This document shows, piece after piece, positions 41,590 to 53,196 of a DNA stretch of 64,000 nt. Source of the DNA: Hypomesus transpacificus (taxonomy: Eukaryota > Chordata > Actinopteri > Osmeriformes > Osmeridae); the NCBI RefSeq assembly GCF_021917145.1, contig NC_061062.1:2247367-2311366 (forward strand), given 5' to 3'. The notes beneath the pieces are model-generated. The model saw nothing but the letters and a program-made list of their open reading frames with translations. It was not told the DNA's origin and made no database searches. Positions within the stretch are counted from its first letter, which is position 1. Each line of letters begins with the position of its first letter. The translations under genes were made by a program, and so were the position numbers.

Positions 41590-42028
41590 AATTTAAGTCT
41601 TATCAATAATTTCTGAGATGAATTATTGACAGGGTGTTTCTGATGTGTGTGTGTGGTATTAATGCAGCTGTAAGGAGAGGGGTGTGGCCTGAGAGAGGGC
41701 TGCCATTGGGTGGGCAAGGCTGCCATGGAAACAGGAGCTGTCACGACAAATGTGACCACTCTATTGGAGGACAAACCCCATGCGACAGAAGAGGTGATGT
41801 AGCAGCGGCAGGTCAAAGGTCAATCTGTGGCAGTCATGGTGAAGATCATCACAGTGTGTATGCTTGGTTACTTCATGGAGAGATGTACCATTTAACACTG
41901 TCCTGTATGTAGCTGAATGCCTGCTGCTGAAAACACTCCTATTGCAGAGCAGAAAACATTAGCATTTACAATGTTTTTTCTGTAAATGATCCATAAAACG
42001 GTACGATTTAACCTATGATAGAAAAATA

Positions 42029-42034
42029 TTTATT
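42029..42034 (-). terminator. Candidate poly(A) signal of the ELYS-like gene
   Basis: AATAAA on the minus strand, about 180 bp after the stop codon at 42213-42215. Confidence 0.45.
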
Positions 42035-42212
42035 GAACATTTACTCTATGCATCTACAAAAAAAAACAAATAAATAGAAAACACTCTTAAGACTGGTATC
42101 GGAATGCTGATGGTCTGTGTTGATGCTCCACAACCCCTGAGCATGTTGGGTAATAACACAGCCCCTGAGGATGCTGGGTAATAACAGCCCCTGAGCATGC
42201 TGGGTAATGTCT

Positions 42213-45200
42213 TCAGATTTTCTTCACACGCTTGCCCCTCCTGGTGCGTGACCCTCGCTGCCCCGCCACGCCCTGCTCTGCCCGCTGGTGCGGCACCTTC
42301 CCAGAAGCCCTGTGGGCCGCAAGCTCCTCCTCCACCTGGAAAACCAGGAAGTAACGGAACAAACAGAGACGATTAGGCCCTCGTTTCCTGAGTGTGGGGC
42401 GAGGGGCGGGGGGAGAGGGGCGAGAGGCGGGAGGTGTGGGACGAGGGGGTGAATATCCTGTGCCCATTAATCTTTCCCAGGGGGGTGGAGGATAGTCTGA
42501 CCACAGGGCCAGACACTGATTAAATGTCCCTAATAGAGGCTATTCATCTCCCTGTGAACGCCCCGCATGTGACACCACAACATGGCACACCACCAGCCAG
42601 CTCTGCTCCAGACTTACACCGAGGAGTTCACAAAGATGCACAAGTACAGTGTTTAAGTTCAACCACTGATGATTCCTTGAGGAAAACGCTGAGCTCTCTC
42701 TGAGGACAGCAACAGCGAGGGGAAGGATTCTGAGAGAGGTTGAGCTGGTCGCTCTTTATGTTATAAAGGTACTTTTCTGTCTCACAATAATTAGCAGTCA
42801 TAAATTACTGTTCAGAAATATAGTCTCGTTATTTTTAAGTAACGGGTATGCAACGGACGTGGTCTTGCTCCGCCAGGGCCGTCGTTCGCTGCCATCGGGA
42901 GTCGAACCTGCCACCTTTGGACTGCCAAGCGCAACCACTACCAGCTACGCCAAAGAAAAGCTAGCTGTTCATTAACGCGGGTGGCCCATTACATACCTGA
43001 GGAGTGAGTTTCACCAGTTCACACCGGTTACATTTAGATAGTCCTAGATTTAAATTCAGATGTTAATCACTGTCATTCTCCATGCCTCTTCGTTGAGTAT
43101 ATTCAGGACTAAAGATGTTTCATTTCCAACCATTAGTCATTTACATCTCTCAATCTAATAATTTATCAAAAACCCAGAACCATATAATCTTTCTCTCAGG
43201 AACAAATATGTTCATGGCTAGAATGCAAAGTCAGGGTTCAGGCTTAGACTACACTAACTGTGTAAAGGCTTCCTGTTTTACTGTACGCTGCTTGCACTGT
43301 TAAAATTCACATATTTACAGAATTTTCTGCCAAGTTAGTAGACGTCCTGTCTACATTTCATGTATCCAGTTGGCTCCAATCAAAAATGCCATAAGATACT
43401 GCTGCACACAAAGGTACTATCATCTTGTGTACCATCATGAATTAAGTGCTTGATTACATTTCACCTGCTCAGCTCCATATGGTCATGGCTCCAGCAGAAC
43501 AATTACATGATTACATCCCAATTAAACAATTATCTAATGAAATCTAAATGTAGCTACAGCTTAATGGTATCTGTGCAGTAACATTAGCCTACACAATCTT
43601 CCCATCCTCAGATGACATCATGCTTGTGTTTCACACAAATGGTTTTTGAATGATTTGTTACTCAACCAATATTCTTTTTCTTGATCTGGATGATATCATT
43701 GGCCAGAGAGGATATGAATCTGGGAAGAAATGAGGTGTGTGTCGAGGGAGGAGGCAGGGAGAGGGGTGTGTGTGTGTGTGTGTGTGGGGGGGGGGGTTGT
43801 AGAAAGAGGGAGGAGAAAGTAGAGGGGCCGCATGCTGATTTGGGAACGGCTTGACTGAGTTAAGAATGAGATCATGCAGACACACAATAAAATGCCTGGA
43901 AACTGGAACAATACTGCCCTCCATTGGTCTGTATAAATGCATAAACTTCGCAAACACCCACACCAAACACCCACACCAAACACACACCCACACCAAACAC
44001 ACGCACAGAAACTCATACACCAAATGGCTACTCCTCGCACACGCAAAACAAACACCTACCTGTTTCACCTCCCTCTTGTCTCCTTTCTGCTTGCTTGGGG
44101 ACTCTGAGAAGGTGACCAGACTGTGGGAATACGCCCGGCCAGGAACAGACGCACGCTTTTCTGGGAACCAAAACAGGAACGACCTGTCAGTATGCTGTGT
44201 CAGTCCTTCATGGGCCGAACACACACGCACACACACACGATGCTGAAAAAAGAACAGAAGAGGATGTCAGGGTCACTCGTCATCTGAAAACCATCGATTT
44301 CGTGAAATGTCACCGTGGGCCCCTGCGGTTTGCTGGTGTAGCAGAGAGGCCAGAGCAGGGGCAGAGGCAGGGGCAGGAGGGTGGGGAGGGAGGGGGGCTA
44401 AGAGAGGCCCTGGCTTCCCCAGGTGACGGTCCACCGGAGACACATCTGCTCAGGGTCACACCACCAGCGTCACGTCCGGGGGCCAGCCAGAGGGAGGGAG
44501 GTCACGGGGGGCTGAGAATGTCTGGGTTAAGAGCTCTGATCTGACAGAGCTCACTCACTGATCTACCCACGTACGCACCCCATCTTGCGGTTTGAGTGTT
44601 TGTTTATTTATCGTTAATTAATACATTTGTTTATTAGTTAACCTTTGTGTTTCCTTGGCAAGGCCTTGTCACCCCTGTGGAGCCAGAATGTGGCAGTTGG
44701 AGACGGACGTTACCTAGGGTGACGGAGGGCACCTGCTCGATGGCGGGCAGCAGGCCGGTGGAAGCCCTACGAGTCTCCAACGCCTGCTTCCACCAGCTGC
44801 CCAGCTTGCAGTGTCCCAGCCTGTCTGAGGTGCTCCTGAAGCAGACCGCCTCCTTCCTGGAGGTCCTGCCTCCTCCTGGGGACCTCTCCCGAGAGCTGCC
44901 CTCCGGGCCAGAGGGGCTGAGCTGGGGGGAGCGCGTGGGGCTGGTCCGGGGAGACAGCGGGCCTGCGGGGACCTGGAGCTTCCTGGAGCGACACAGGGGG
45001 ATGTGCAGAGAGGAGTCCTCCAGGGAGAAGGGCCGCCTGTACCTCCCTGGGCCCCTGCTCTCCTGCTTCCTTTCTGGGCTGGAGCTCGTGACAGGGCTGT
45101 CCTGGTCCTCCAGCAGGTTTAGGCTGAGGTGTAGCTCAGACAGCAGGTCCTGGGTGGTCTCTGTCAGGGCACAGGAGGTCAGGATCTCTGGCTGGTCCAC

Positions 45201-48200
45201 TGCGACCTGGGAATCCCTTCTGAAACACTCCACAGCCTCCTCTGGTGGAGGAAGGTCAGATGCTCTCTAGATACAAATAAATCAAATAAAAAATAAACAT
45301 TATTGTTTATGTAAAAAGACCAAAATAGATTTTAACTATATAAACATACAAAAACTACTTTTAAGTATGTCACCAAAATAGTAAAACAAAAAACAGAAGA
45401 ACTATATCAGGTGAGGATTGAGCTCTGTGAGTCTGTGACCCAGCAGGAGGGAGGTGTCTCACCTGTAATGGCCCAAGTTCCAGGAAGCACTGGGACGCAG
45501 CCCTGGAGGTCTGAGCAAGGAGCCCAGCTGGCTGGCTCTCTGAGGCTGGGCCACTGAACCCCTCGGTCGCATTGGGAGGCCCCAGGGACACGTTCCTGGA
45601 CACTCCTTTGTGGTAGTCTAATTTATCTGCAAAAATGAATGCAAAGATCAAGTAAAAATCTTGTCTCTGTTAGACTGATGCAGGAGATATGTATAGAACA
45701 GTGGTTAGAGCATGTACATTGTGTATTGAAAGTAACTAATATTATTTAATAATATTATTCACAATGTATGCTTCATGTTTTGGTTCCCCACAATGTTTGG
45801 GGCTATCTCGTTATGATCAGTGACCTATGCACTTTTGTAAAGCTCTCTTTTGTAAGTCGCTTTGGATAAAAGCGTCTGCTAAATGCGTAAATGTAAATGT
45901 AAACTAATATATATTGTCTGTATTGCTACAGAGTACTAATATCACTGTGTGTAAACACACTTGACAGAATGTTTATTTTTTTATTTCTTTTAATTTGGCT
46001 GAAGATCAAGAGGTCTCTTTGGAGAAAAGGCTCTGCTAAATGAATCCATGATCCTTTATTGTTGTTTAAGTCTCACCATAGTCAGGAGTCAAGAAGTTGT
46101 GACTTTCCATTTGACACTCCAGTGTGGAGGGCACTGATTGGTTGTCTTCGTTGCTGTAGAACTGAGGAGGGAGGTTCAGCCTCCTCCGAGGCCTGCCAAT
46201 CAAACAAAGCAATGTTCAACCTGCGCTACACCAGCCTGAGCAACCAGTGGAATTTAGTTTTCCAAACAAACAGACAAGACATTGACAGTTTTGATGATAA
46301 CGTGTCTGGGCGTGATGTAGGTGTTGAGAGAGGGAACCTCCTGTCGAAGAGAAGACCCAGGTCTCCGCTAGCTCCAGCAGCCTCCATCAGGACCTCGCCC
46401 TCCTGGGAGGAGCGGGTCAGCACCTCCTCCACTGCCCCTGAGGAGAACCAGAGACCTCAACCCCACTGACAAACATCACAAACAACAACCAAGCTTCCCA
46501 ACACCGATGGAAAAACCACCGTAGCCTCTCTGTGCATGAGCTCTCACAGTCTGAGGAGAACACCAACTCTTCCACGCTGTCCCTGCCCAGGCTGTTGAAG
46601 GAGAAATGGTCTTCGGCGCCCTCTAGTGTCAGAGTGAGGTCAGGGCATCCTGGCGGCGTTTGAGCCGAGCTCGACCTGCTCTCCTCCTCCTGCACGCTGC
46701 AGCAGTCCAACCCAGCCTCGCTGCCCAGCAGGGCGGAGATCTGCTGCAGGGTCACGGTGCTCTCGTACGCACACGGCCGCTCCCACCTCATGTGGAACAG
46801 GGACGAGGCAGAGGCGAAGGAAGAGGCGGAGTCAGGGCTCCCGACGGAGGCAGAGGGAGAGGCAGGGAAAGAGGCAGGGTCGTCCACAGATGCGGGGACC
46901 TCCTGTGAAACAAAGCTCATTAATGCTCTCACTTGGCCACACGTCTTAATTCATTACAAATAATTATGAATTTAACCCCAGAAGTGTTCATTTTACCCAT
47001 TCAGTGTTTATGAAAATCCCCTCCCATGAGAAGGCCCTATGTAAACACTCCCGGCATTCAATTACATTTAACACATTCAATTAGCAAAATTGCTTAATGA
47101 AATTTCAAGCAGCACACCTCAGTCCAGAAAGGTGACTGTTCTTCCAGGTGAGTGGCGCATGGCCGCCCCTCTGTCAGCCTGTCAGACAGGCCCCCAAGGG
47201 AGGGACGGGGGAGGAGCTGGCGCAGAGCCTGGGTGGAGAGACAGGGGCAGCTCTGCCTCCTCTCTGGAGCCTCACAAAGCCACACCCCCTCCCTGAGAGA
47301 GAGGAGCAGAGAGAGAGACACCAACCCTCACCAACACTGGTTGGCAGAGCAGCAACGTAGCGCTGGTTACTGAGAGGCAGAGAGCAGGGCTGGTTACTGA
47401 GAGGCAGAGAGCAGGGCTGGTTACTGAGAGGCAGAGAGCTGGGCTGGTTACTGAGAGGCAGAGAGCAGGGCTGGTTACTGAGAGGCAGAGAGCAGGGCTG
47501 GTTACTGAGAGGCAGAGAGCAGGGCTGGTTACTGTACCTTCCTCTTGGTCTGGGGGGTGTCAGTGCACTCACAGCCTCTTTGAACAGTCGAACCAGATCG
47601 TCTGAGCACAGCTTGTTGAGATTCTGACACTTGTACAGCTGAGCCGAAAGTGGACTAAGAGGTTGCCCTGAAACAAAGGATCGAGGTAGATTTCATTTGG
47701 ATTTCATTTAGAATTCGTTGAACATTTTGACTGAATTATTATTACATTTAAAAAGATTATCTTTTGTTGTTTATTTCCACAAATCAGTACCTGTCCATTT
47801 CACTGGCAGGTGTGTCTCGTCGCCTCCCGGTGGTTTAGGAGCTCTTTCTTCTCTCTCGCCCTCAGAGTCATCACCCCTCTGCTCATCACTCTGTCATAAC
47901 AAAGCCAAGCAATCACCTTCAACAGACTTTCAACCGACAGTCACAAATGTCAGCGATCGGCCATGACGTGTCAGAAAAAAGATCACCTTGAGAATCCCTT
48001 GGCAGTTGGAAGCTTCCGGATGCAGGCCAAGCCTGTCACATTCCTGGAGGATGTACCTCACCGTGTCCCTCCTTCCTTTGTGACCTTTCCTCAGGAGGGC
48101 CCAAGCCCCTGACACGTGACTTCAACCCAACAAAAAACACAAACAGTGAACTCAACAGGCTAAAAACCAAACAGGAAGTCTCCTAAATCAGACATGACTT

Positions 48201-51200
48201 TGACTCCAGTGGGGAAAATCTGCTATCAACTTTGGGGGAGACAATTATATGACATTTTCTCAAAAGCAATTCCTGAGGGGGACACCAAAATTACTCCTGT
48301 AACACATAGCACAAAAAAGCGCCATTGTGTCCATAATCAGCAAAGCACTTTCATTGCGTACTATTAATTTTATTGAATTTACATAGTTATGTTTACAGTG
48401 ATTTATTGGGGGGGGGGGGAATCCTATTTTTCCCAGGATGGGGGGGTCGTGTGGACTGTGGTCAGGTCCTGTCCCCCTCGGGATTTCCACACTCCCACAG
48501 GGAGTCAGATGGCTGAGCGGTGAGGGAGTCGTACTAGTAATCAGAAGGTTGCCGGATCGATTCCCCGCCAAGCCAAATGACGTTGTGTCATTTGGGCAAG
48601 GCACTTCACCCTACTTGCCTCGGTGGGAATGTCCCTGTACTTACTGTAAGTCGCTCTGGATAAGAGCGTCTGCTAAATGACTAAATGTAAATGTTTGACT
48701 CTACCCGTTCTGCAGGAGAACATCCACACAGAGCTTGAGGTCGAGGGTGCCTTCCACGGCCGGCCTGGTCCAGAGGAGGTACCTGAGGGCCATGCAGGGC
48801 AGCCTGCCTCGGAGCAGGCTGTGCAGGACGCAGCGATGCTGCCAGGACAGCCAGGTCGCCGCACACCTGGGGCTCAACAGCAGGTCCATGGAGCTCTGGA
48901 CAGGACACACAGGCGTTGGACATTACACAGGCGTTGGACAGGACACAGGCGTTGGACAGGACACAGGAGTTGGACATTACACAGGCGTTGGACAGGACAC
49001 AGGCGTTGGACAGGACACAGGAGTTGGGGAACTGCCACAGCAGTGAAGTGGTGCTGGATGGTTGGGGTGAGGGTCTGGGGGACTACGTACCGACATGTGG
49101 CCGTGGTCCAGGAGCCAGAAGCCTCGGATCTGCTGGGAGACGCTGGGTGGGATGGTGAAGGCGTTGCAGAAGGACTGCAGAAGGTCATCTTTACATTGAA
49201 GGAAGTTGGCCATGTCCAGCACAAAATACATCAGCTGGGACACATTAAGGCTCGATCACAACTGGAGAATGTAATGGATTGGAAACGTAAACAGACATAA
49301 TGATAACAGTTGGAGGAGGTCCTCGTTGCTTGGATACGATGGCCTGGACAGACATGTTGTCGACGCGAGGCAGCAGAACCAGCTTCAGCAGGGCCTGCAG
49401 GTTCGGTGGAGGGTACACCTGGTCAGTGCAGTCCTCTGACGTCCAGATGGGCCCCTGCTGTTTGTCCATCTGAGCCACCATACCTTGAATTAGAGAGCTC
49501 CATCTTTCCCTCCCTCCCTCTTCCCATCTGAAGAAACAAGGACAGATAAGAAAAGAAGAAGATTGAGAAAAGACTAATTGAGGGAACTTATGAGAAGAGA
49601 TGGAGAGAGAGAGGAAGGGAAGGAGGGAGATAGAGAGAGAGACAGTGAGAAAAGAGAGAGACAGTGAGAGAGAGAGAGGGAGGGGAGGAGTAATGACTCA
49701 CCCAGGTGTGTTCTGACAGGCCCTGCGGTGGTTGTGATCCATCTCTCGCCACATCTGGGAGATCCTCTTCATCTCCTGAGCCTCTGACAGAGCAAGCAGC
49801 ACACATCCATCAGCCAGAGCCTCGTCTCAAGGTTAACTCACTAAAGTCACACAGACAACTTTAGCTTCCTTCCTTCCCGTCGCGTCGGTGTGTCTACCTA
49901 CCAGGGTGCCTGGGCAGGAGACCGGTGATGACCCACCACTGCACCAGCCTCCCCAGCCAGATGTGCTGTTTCAGGGCCCTGCGCTCCCGGTCCCAGCAGC
50001 CTCGCCCCACGGCACAGTAGCCACACGCCCCTTTGCACACCACACACGGGACCCCGAGACCTTGAGACAGAGGCCGTTAGCATGATTAGCATGGTTAGCA
50101 TGGTCAGCATGATTAGCATGGTTAGCAAGGTCAGCATGATTAGCATGGTCAGAATGATTACCATAGGCCAGGACACACTAGATCAGCCATTCCCAATCTT
50201 TTCCACTTTGCTGCCCACTTACATAGCTCAAATATAAGCCCAACACATCCGTTCACTTAATTTGCGCTTATCACACATGTTTAACAACGCCAAACAGTTC
50301 GCTTCCACAGAAACATGTATTTTGTGAAAAGGTTTTCACAAACATATTTTCAAAAATATGTTTAAAAAATACATTATTTTTTTTACAAAAGCTACTTTTT
50401 GGGAGAAAAAGTAATATTATTTTCGATTTATCTCATTGTTAGCATGGCTAGCAAGATTAGCATGGTTAGCATCCGTGATCCCAAGCCAGGGGAGGTGGGG
50501 TACCGTGCCAGGGGTGTGCCAGGCTGGGTTGCCTCCTCCCCCACTGGGCCAGGGTCAGCAGGTTCCTCAGCTTCTGGAGCAGCAAGTGCACCCTGGTAAA
50601 GGAGCTCTGATCCAGGAACATCCAAAGACCCTGGCAGCGGCTGAAACCTGCGGACAGGAAGTTAGGGAGGTCAGGGGGGGGGCAAAAGGTCACAGAGGTA
50701 AGGGGGGGATCGGGGGGGTCAATCTCAAACAGGGTTGCAGCAGTGATAAGAGCCGATATCGGTAAACGATCTGCTCTGTTTGGGAGAGGGGATCCCTCAC
50801 TGAATTGCTCCTTCCAAGGTTTCTTCCATTTTATCTCCTCTAATGAGTTTTTCTGGGAGTTTTTCCTTGTTGTCCTTGAGGGGTTTAGGTTGGTTGAGGG
50901 GCAGTTCTATGGCCGTAAGTGAAGCCCTCTGTGACATTTCTTATAAAAACGGCTATACAAATACATTTGATTTGAAAGTCGGCATGTACCGCCGTGTCTA
51001 CTTACAGAGGGTGAGCAGCTCTTTTTTGGAAACCTCTGCCGTTCTCTGCATCCAGGCTCGGAACGTGGCAAGGCTTTCATCCAGCTCAGCATCACCACCT
51101 GACAGACAGAGAGATTCCTTTGAACACATGCGTTCTGTCTGCCACTGCGAGTTATGAGGATAAGTGGAAGAGCGTTTGGCTGCAGGTCAAGAGATCACAG

Positions 51201-53196
51201 GTTTAAATCCCCCCCTTGTATGTTGGATAAAAGAGCCTGCTAAACGAGCACATTATCATTACAGTCAGATGATGTGTAGGATATAACCACTCCAGGCCAG
51301 AATCTGAATCAGAATCAGAATGGGATTTATTTGTCATGAATGTTTACACAGACAAGGAATTTGCTTTGGCAGGAAGGTGCATACAATAAACATATAGGAA
51401 TCTTAAATTTAAATGTGGTCTAACTATACTAAGGATACATAAACTAGCAATACTAAGTGGAATGATACATAAACTAGCGATACTAAGTGGAGTACTAGCA
51501 ATACTAAGTGGAATACAATTAAAATAAAATATACAATAAAATAATAATAAGTTGCCAATTTACAATATAAAATACAATCTAAAATACAAATATTACAGGA
51601 ATTGAATGTAGTGCAAAATGTAAATAGTTTTAAGACATTATGGTGGGTGGATAGCAAGACATTACTGTGGGTGGATAGCAGGGGTCTGTGTTAGAAGGTG
51701 TCTGTGTTCTCACCTTCAGCTAGCACGCTACGTAGCCAGCGCAGAATGACCCTCACGTTGTTATTGGACAGAGCCCTGGACCACTGTTCCTCCGTGACCA
51801 GCATCACGACTCTCTCTCTCACCTTGGACGTCTCTACTCTTGACCCAAGGCTGGTTTAGCATCTGGTCTGCACTTCTCTGTGTCATCAACCATCTCGGGA
51901 AGAGGGGATCCCTCACTGAATCACTCCTTCAAGGGTGTCTTTTAAGTATTCCTGTGAGTTTTTCCTTGTCTTGTTTGAAGGGTTTCAGGTTGGTTTCGGT
52001 GCAGTTCTATGAGCCTACTGTATCTGAAGCCGTCTGTGGGCTGTGCAAATCAAATATGATTTGATTTGACGTGACAGTGAAGCTTTAATACATACCTCAG
52101 TCATCTGTAGCAAGCTGCTTGGATGGCACGCACAGATAAAACATGCTACTTTATTCTCTATTTCAATAGGCCGTACTGCACCTAATCCCCTCATATCCAC
52201 AGTTTATTTCAGTAAATCCAAGTGAAGGGGAATGGATGCATTAAATAAATGAAGGTTGAACCACAACACTGCAGCATCAGTCAATAACAACTCACATCAA
52301 TTAGGATTACTGACATTTAGACATTTACATGAGATCACATAAGACAGATACAGCTTCAGACGCCCAAGACCATGTTGTGTATAGATACCGGCAAACAGCT
52401 ATATTTAGGTAACAAGGAGTGGTGCTTAGCCTAATAAAGCTCCTCAAAACACAAAAAATGTCTACTACTATGATCCACGATCAACTCTGTGATCTTGAGA
52501 ACAGTAGTTATTTAACCCTACAGGTGCTGTAAAGTAAACAGTTAACAGTATGGACTGGGGCAGTTACCTGTCATCGTGGTGGCGTGCCTAAGGATCCTGT
52601 CCTCGGTGGATCTGCTGACTGGGCCAGTGTCCACAGTACAGTTCTCTTCTAACACAAGCTCCTTTGGAGCAAGGTAATCCAGTAATCTCTCTCTGTAAAC
52701 ATCTCATTGGCTGATTGACCGTCTGTGTGCGTGTGGCGCCACACATACACCCACTTTCTCACAGTAGGTGAATGTGACTTGGCTAATTAGCTAGTACAAC
52801 TAGTAAGATACCATAAAAAATTAAACATTTTAACCCAAGCACCACAGGTTTGAGAAGAGTTTTTAGCTCTGCATACATTAGATTTTAGTCTAATCTGCAT
52901 GCATTTATCCGGTCCTAAATCATTAGGACTTGTGTGTTGCTCAATGTCACGCACATGGAGTCTGGTCTGGCCAGTACTACTCCGATCTGATGCCCCGAGA
53001 TTTGTACAGGTGACAGAAGGTGAGTCAAAATCCTGGAGGGCTGATTAATGATTAGAGGAGATTAGCAAGAGGGTGAGCGCTAGGCCAGCAGACTCACTCA
53101 GATGCAGCCGACATCCAAACGTCTGCTCTGTGTGTGACCGTTGCTAGCCTTCCTTTACCGCCTCTCGAGGATAAGCGCTACAATGACCGTCAGCAT
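42213..53196 (-). CDS. ELYS (AHCTF1)-domain protein lacking the beta-propeller, about 21 exons
   Basis: Exons, minus-strand order: 53196-53159, 52692-52568, 51833-51714, 51098-51006, 50647-50504, 50060-49902, 49783-49702, 49527-49338, 49234-49091, 48895-48705, 48119-47987, 47890-47791, 47667-47573, 47270-47118, 46902-46548, 46437-46232, 46161-46077, 45626-45463, 45266-44714, 44160-44060, 42335-42213. They total 3354 nt (1117 aa) with phases that agree at every junction. Exons 8-11 match the ELYS helical domain as I know it: YPPPNLQALLKLVLLP, LQSFCNAFTIPP, IRGFWLLDHGHM, SSMDLLLSP, WLSWQH and NGHVSGAWALLRKG. ELYS starts nuclear-pore assembly on chromatin; a similar domain occurs in plant HOS1. 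Exon 6 adds a cysteine cluster (PCVVCKGACGYCAVGRGC). The later exons encode a Ser-rich, probably disordered tail ending in basic RTRRGKRVKKI. Exon 1 (38 nt), the exon 3 and 14 acceptors and the exon 16 donor are the least certain. It is probably an ELYS paralogue; orthology is unproven. Confidence 0.62.
42845..42968 (-). mobile_element. tRNA-derived SINE fragment
   Basis: On the minus strand the sequence reads TAGTGGTTGCGCTTGGCAG (box-A region) followed by GGTTCGACTCCC (box B). It lies in the last intron of the ELYS-like gene (42336-44059), which otherwise shows no recognised feature. Confidence 0.5.
43763..43797. repeat. (GT)n followed by G-run
   Basis: A GT microsatellite of about 10 repeats ending in a G homopolymer, in the last intron of the ELYS-like gene. 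Confidence 0.85.
45835..45903 (+). mobile_element. SINE/L2 tail remnant
   Basis: GTAAGTCGCTTTGGATAAAAGCGTCTGC and the following TAAATGTAAATG match the 3' tail of the three SINE copies here without a clear tRNA head. It is either a 5'-truncated SINE or the LINE that donated the tail. Confidence 0.65.
47352..47536. repeat. 27 bp minisatellite, seven copies
   Basis: Almost identical copies of a 27 bp unit (GGCTGGTTACTGAGAGGCAG core) in the intron between exons 13 and 14 of the ELYS-like gene, ending about 35 bp from the donor of exon 13. The unit length is a multiple of three and the array is open in several frames, including a nine-residue repeat on the gene strand. I treat it as intronic because no phase-compatible splice sites flank it. 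Confidence 0.9.
48499..48692 (+). mobile_element. tRNA-derived SINE, copy C
   Basis: Same family as the copies at 29,451 and 30,205: box A TGGCTGAGCGG, a box-B-like GATCGATTCCC, the CACTTCACCCTACTTGCCTC body and the GATAAGAGCGTCTGC tail. It is antisense to the ELYS-like gene and ends 12 bp from the donor of exon 10. Confidence 0.85.
48898..49032. repeat. 18 bp minisatellite (acacaggcgttggacagg)
   Basis: About seven copies in the intron between exons 9 and 10 of the ELYS-like gene. The array starts three to four bases beyond the exon 10 acceptor, so nearly the whole intron (48896-49090) is repeat. Confidence 0.9.
50079..50161. repeat. 9 bp repeat (ttagcatgg)n
   Basis: About nine copies of a TTAGCATGG/TCAGCATGA unit in the intron between exons 5 and 6 of the ELYS-like gene. 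The same unit recurs at 50437-50472 in the same intron. Confidence 0.85.
50437..50472. repeat. 9 bp repeat, second block
   Basis: Four copies of the unit seen at 50079-50161, 30 bp from the exon 5 donor. Confidence 0.8.
50780..50985 (+). mobile_element. 3' end fragment of a LINE-like element
   Basis: GAGGGGATCCCTCACTGAA, then a TTTTTCCTTGTTGTCC block and a terminal CTATACAAATACATTTGATT. This layout is common to 5'-truncated teleost LINE tails. A related copy is at 51845-52075. Confidence 0.6.
51150..51262 (+). mobile_element. Degenerate tRNA-derived SINE
   Basis: A tRNA-like head (GGATAAGTGGAAGAGCGTTTGG, box B GGTTTAAATCC) followed by a shortened GGATAAAAGAGCCTGCTAAA tail. Confidence 0.5.
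51295..51645. repeat. Interspersed-repeat-like AT-rich sequence with short internal repeats
   Basis: It begins with AATCAGAATCAGAATGGG and GACAAGGAATTTGCTTTGG, which I recognise as a widespread teleost interspersed-repeat end. TACTAAGTGGAATGATACATAA-type units follow (about 51425-51515), then AT-rich sequence. The family is not identified. Confidence 0.4.
51845..52075 (+). mobile_element. 3' end fragment of a LINE-like element, second copy
   Basis: It shares GAGGGGATCCCTCACTGAAT, the GAGTTTTTCCTTGTC block, the CAGGTTGGTTTCGGTGCAGTTC block and a TGATTTGATTT end with the copy at 50780-50985. It begins about 12 bp from the proposed acceptor of ELYS-like exon 3. Confidence 0.6.

Noticed and set aside
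47118..47294. Exon 14 of the ELYS-like gene starting after CTCTCAG at about 47294
   Set aside because: This stronger acceptor gives an in-frame stop when joined to exon 13, so the weaker acceptor at 47271-47272 was used; the boundary remains uncertain.
47987..48108. Exon 11 of the ELYS-like gene starting at 48108 after TGTCAG
   Set aside because: It breaks phase with exon 10. The acceptor before 48119 restores phase and gives the expected spacing to the AWALLRK helix.
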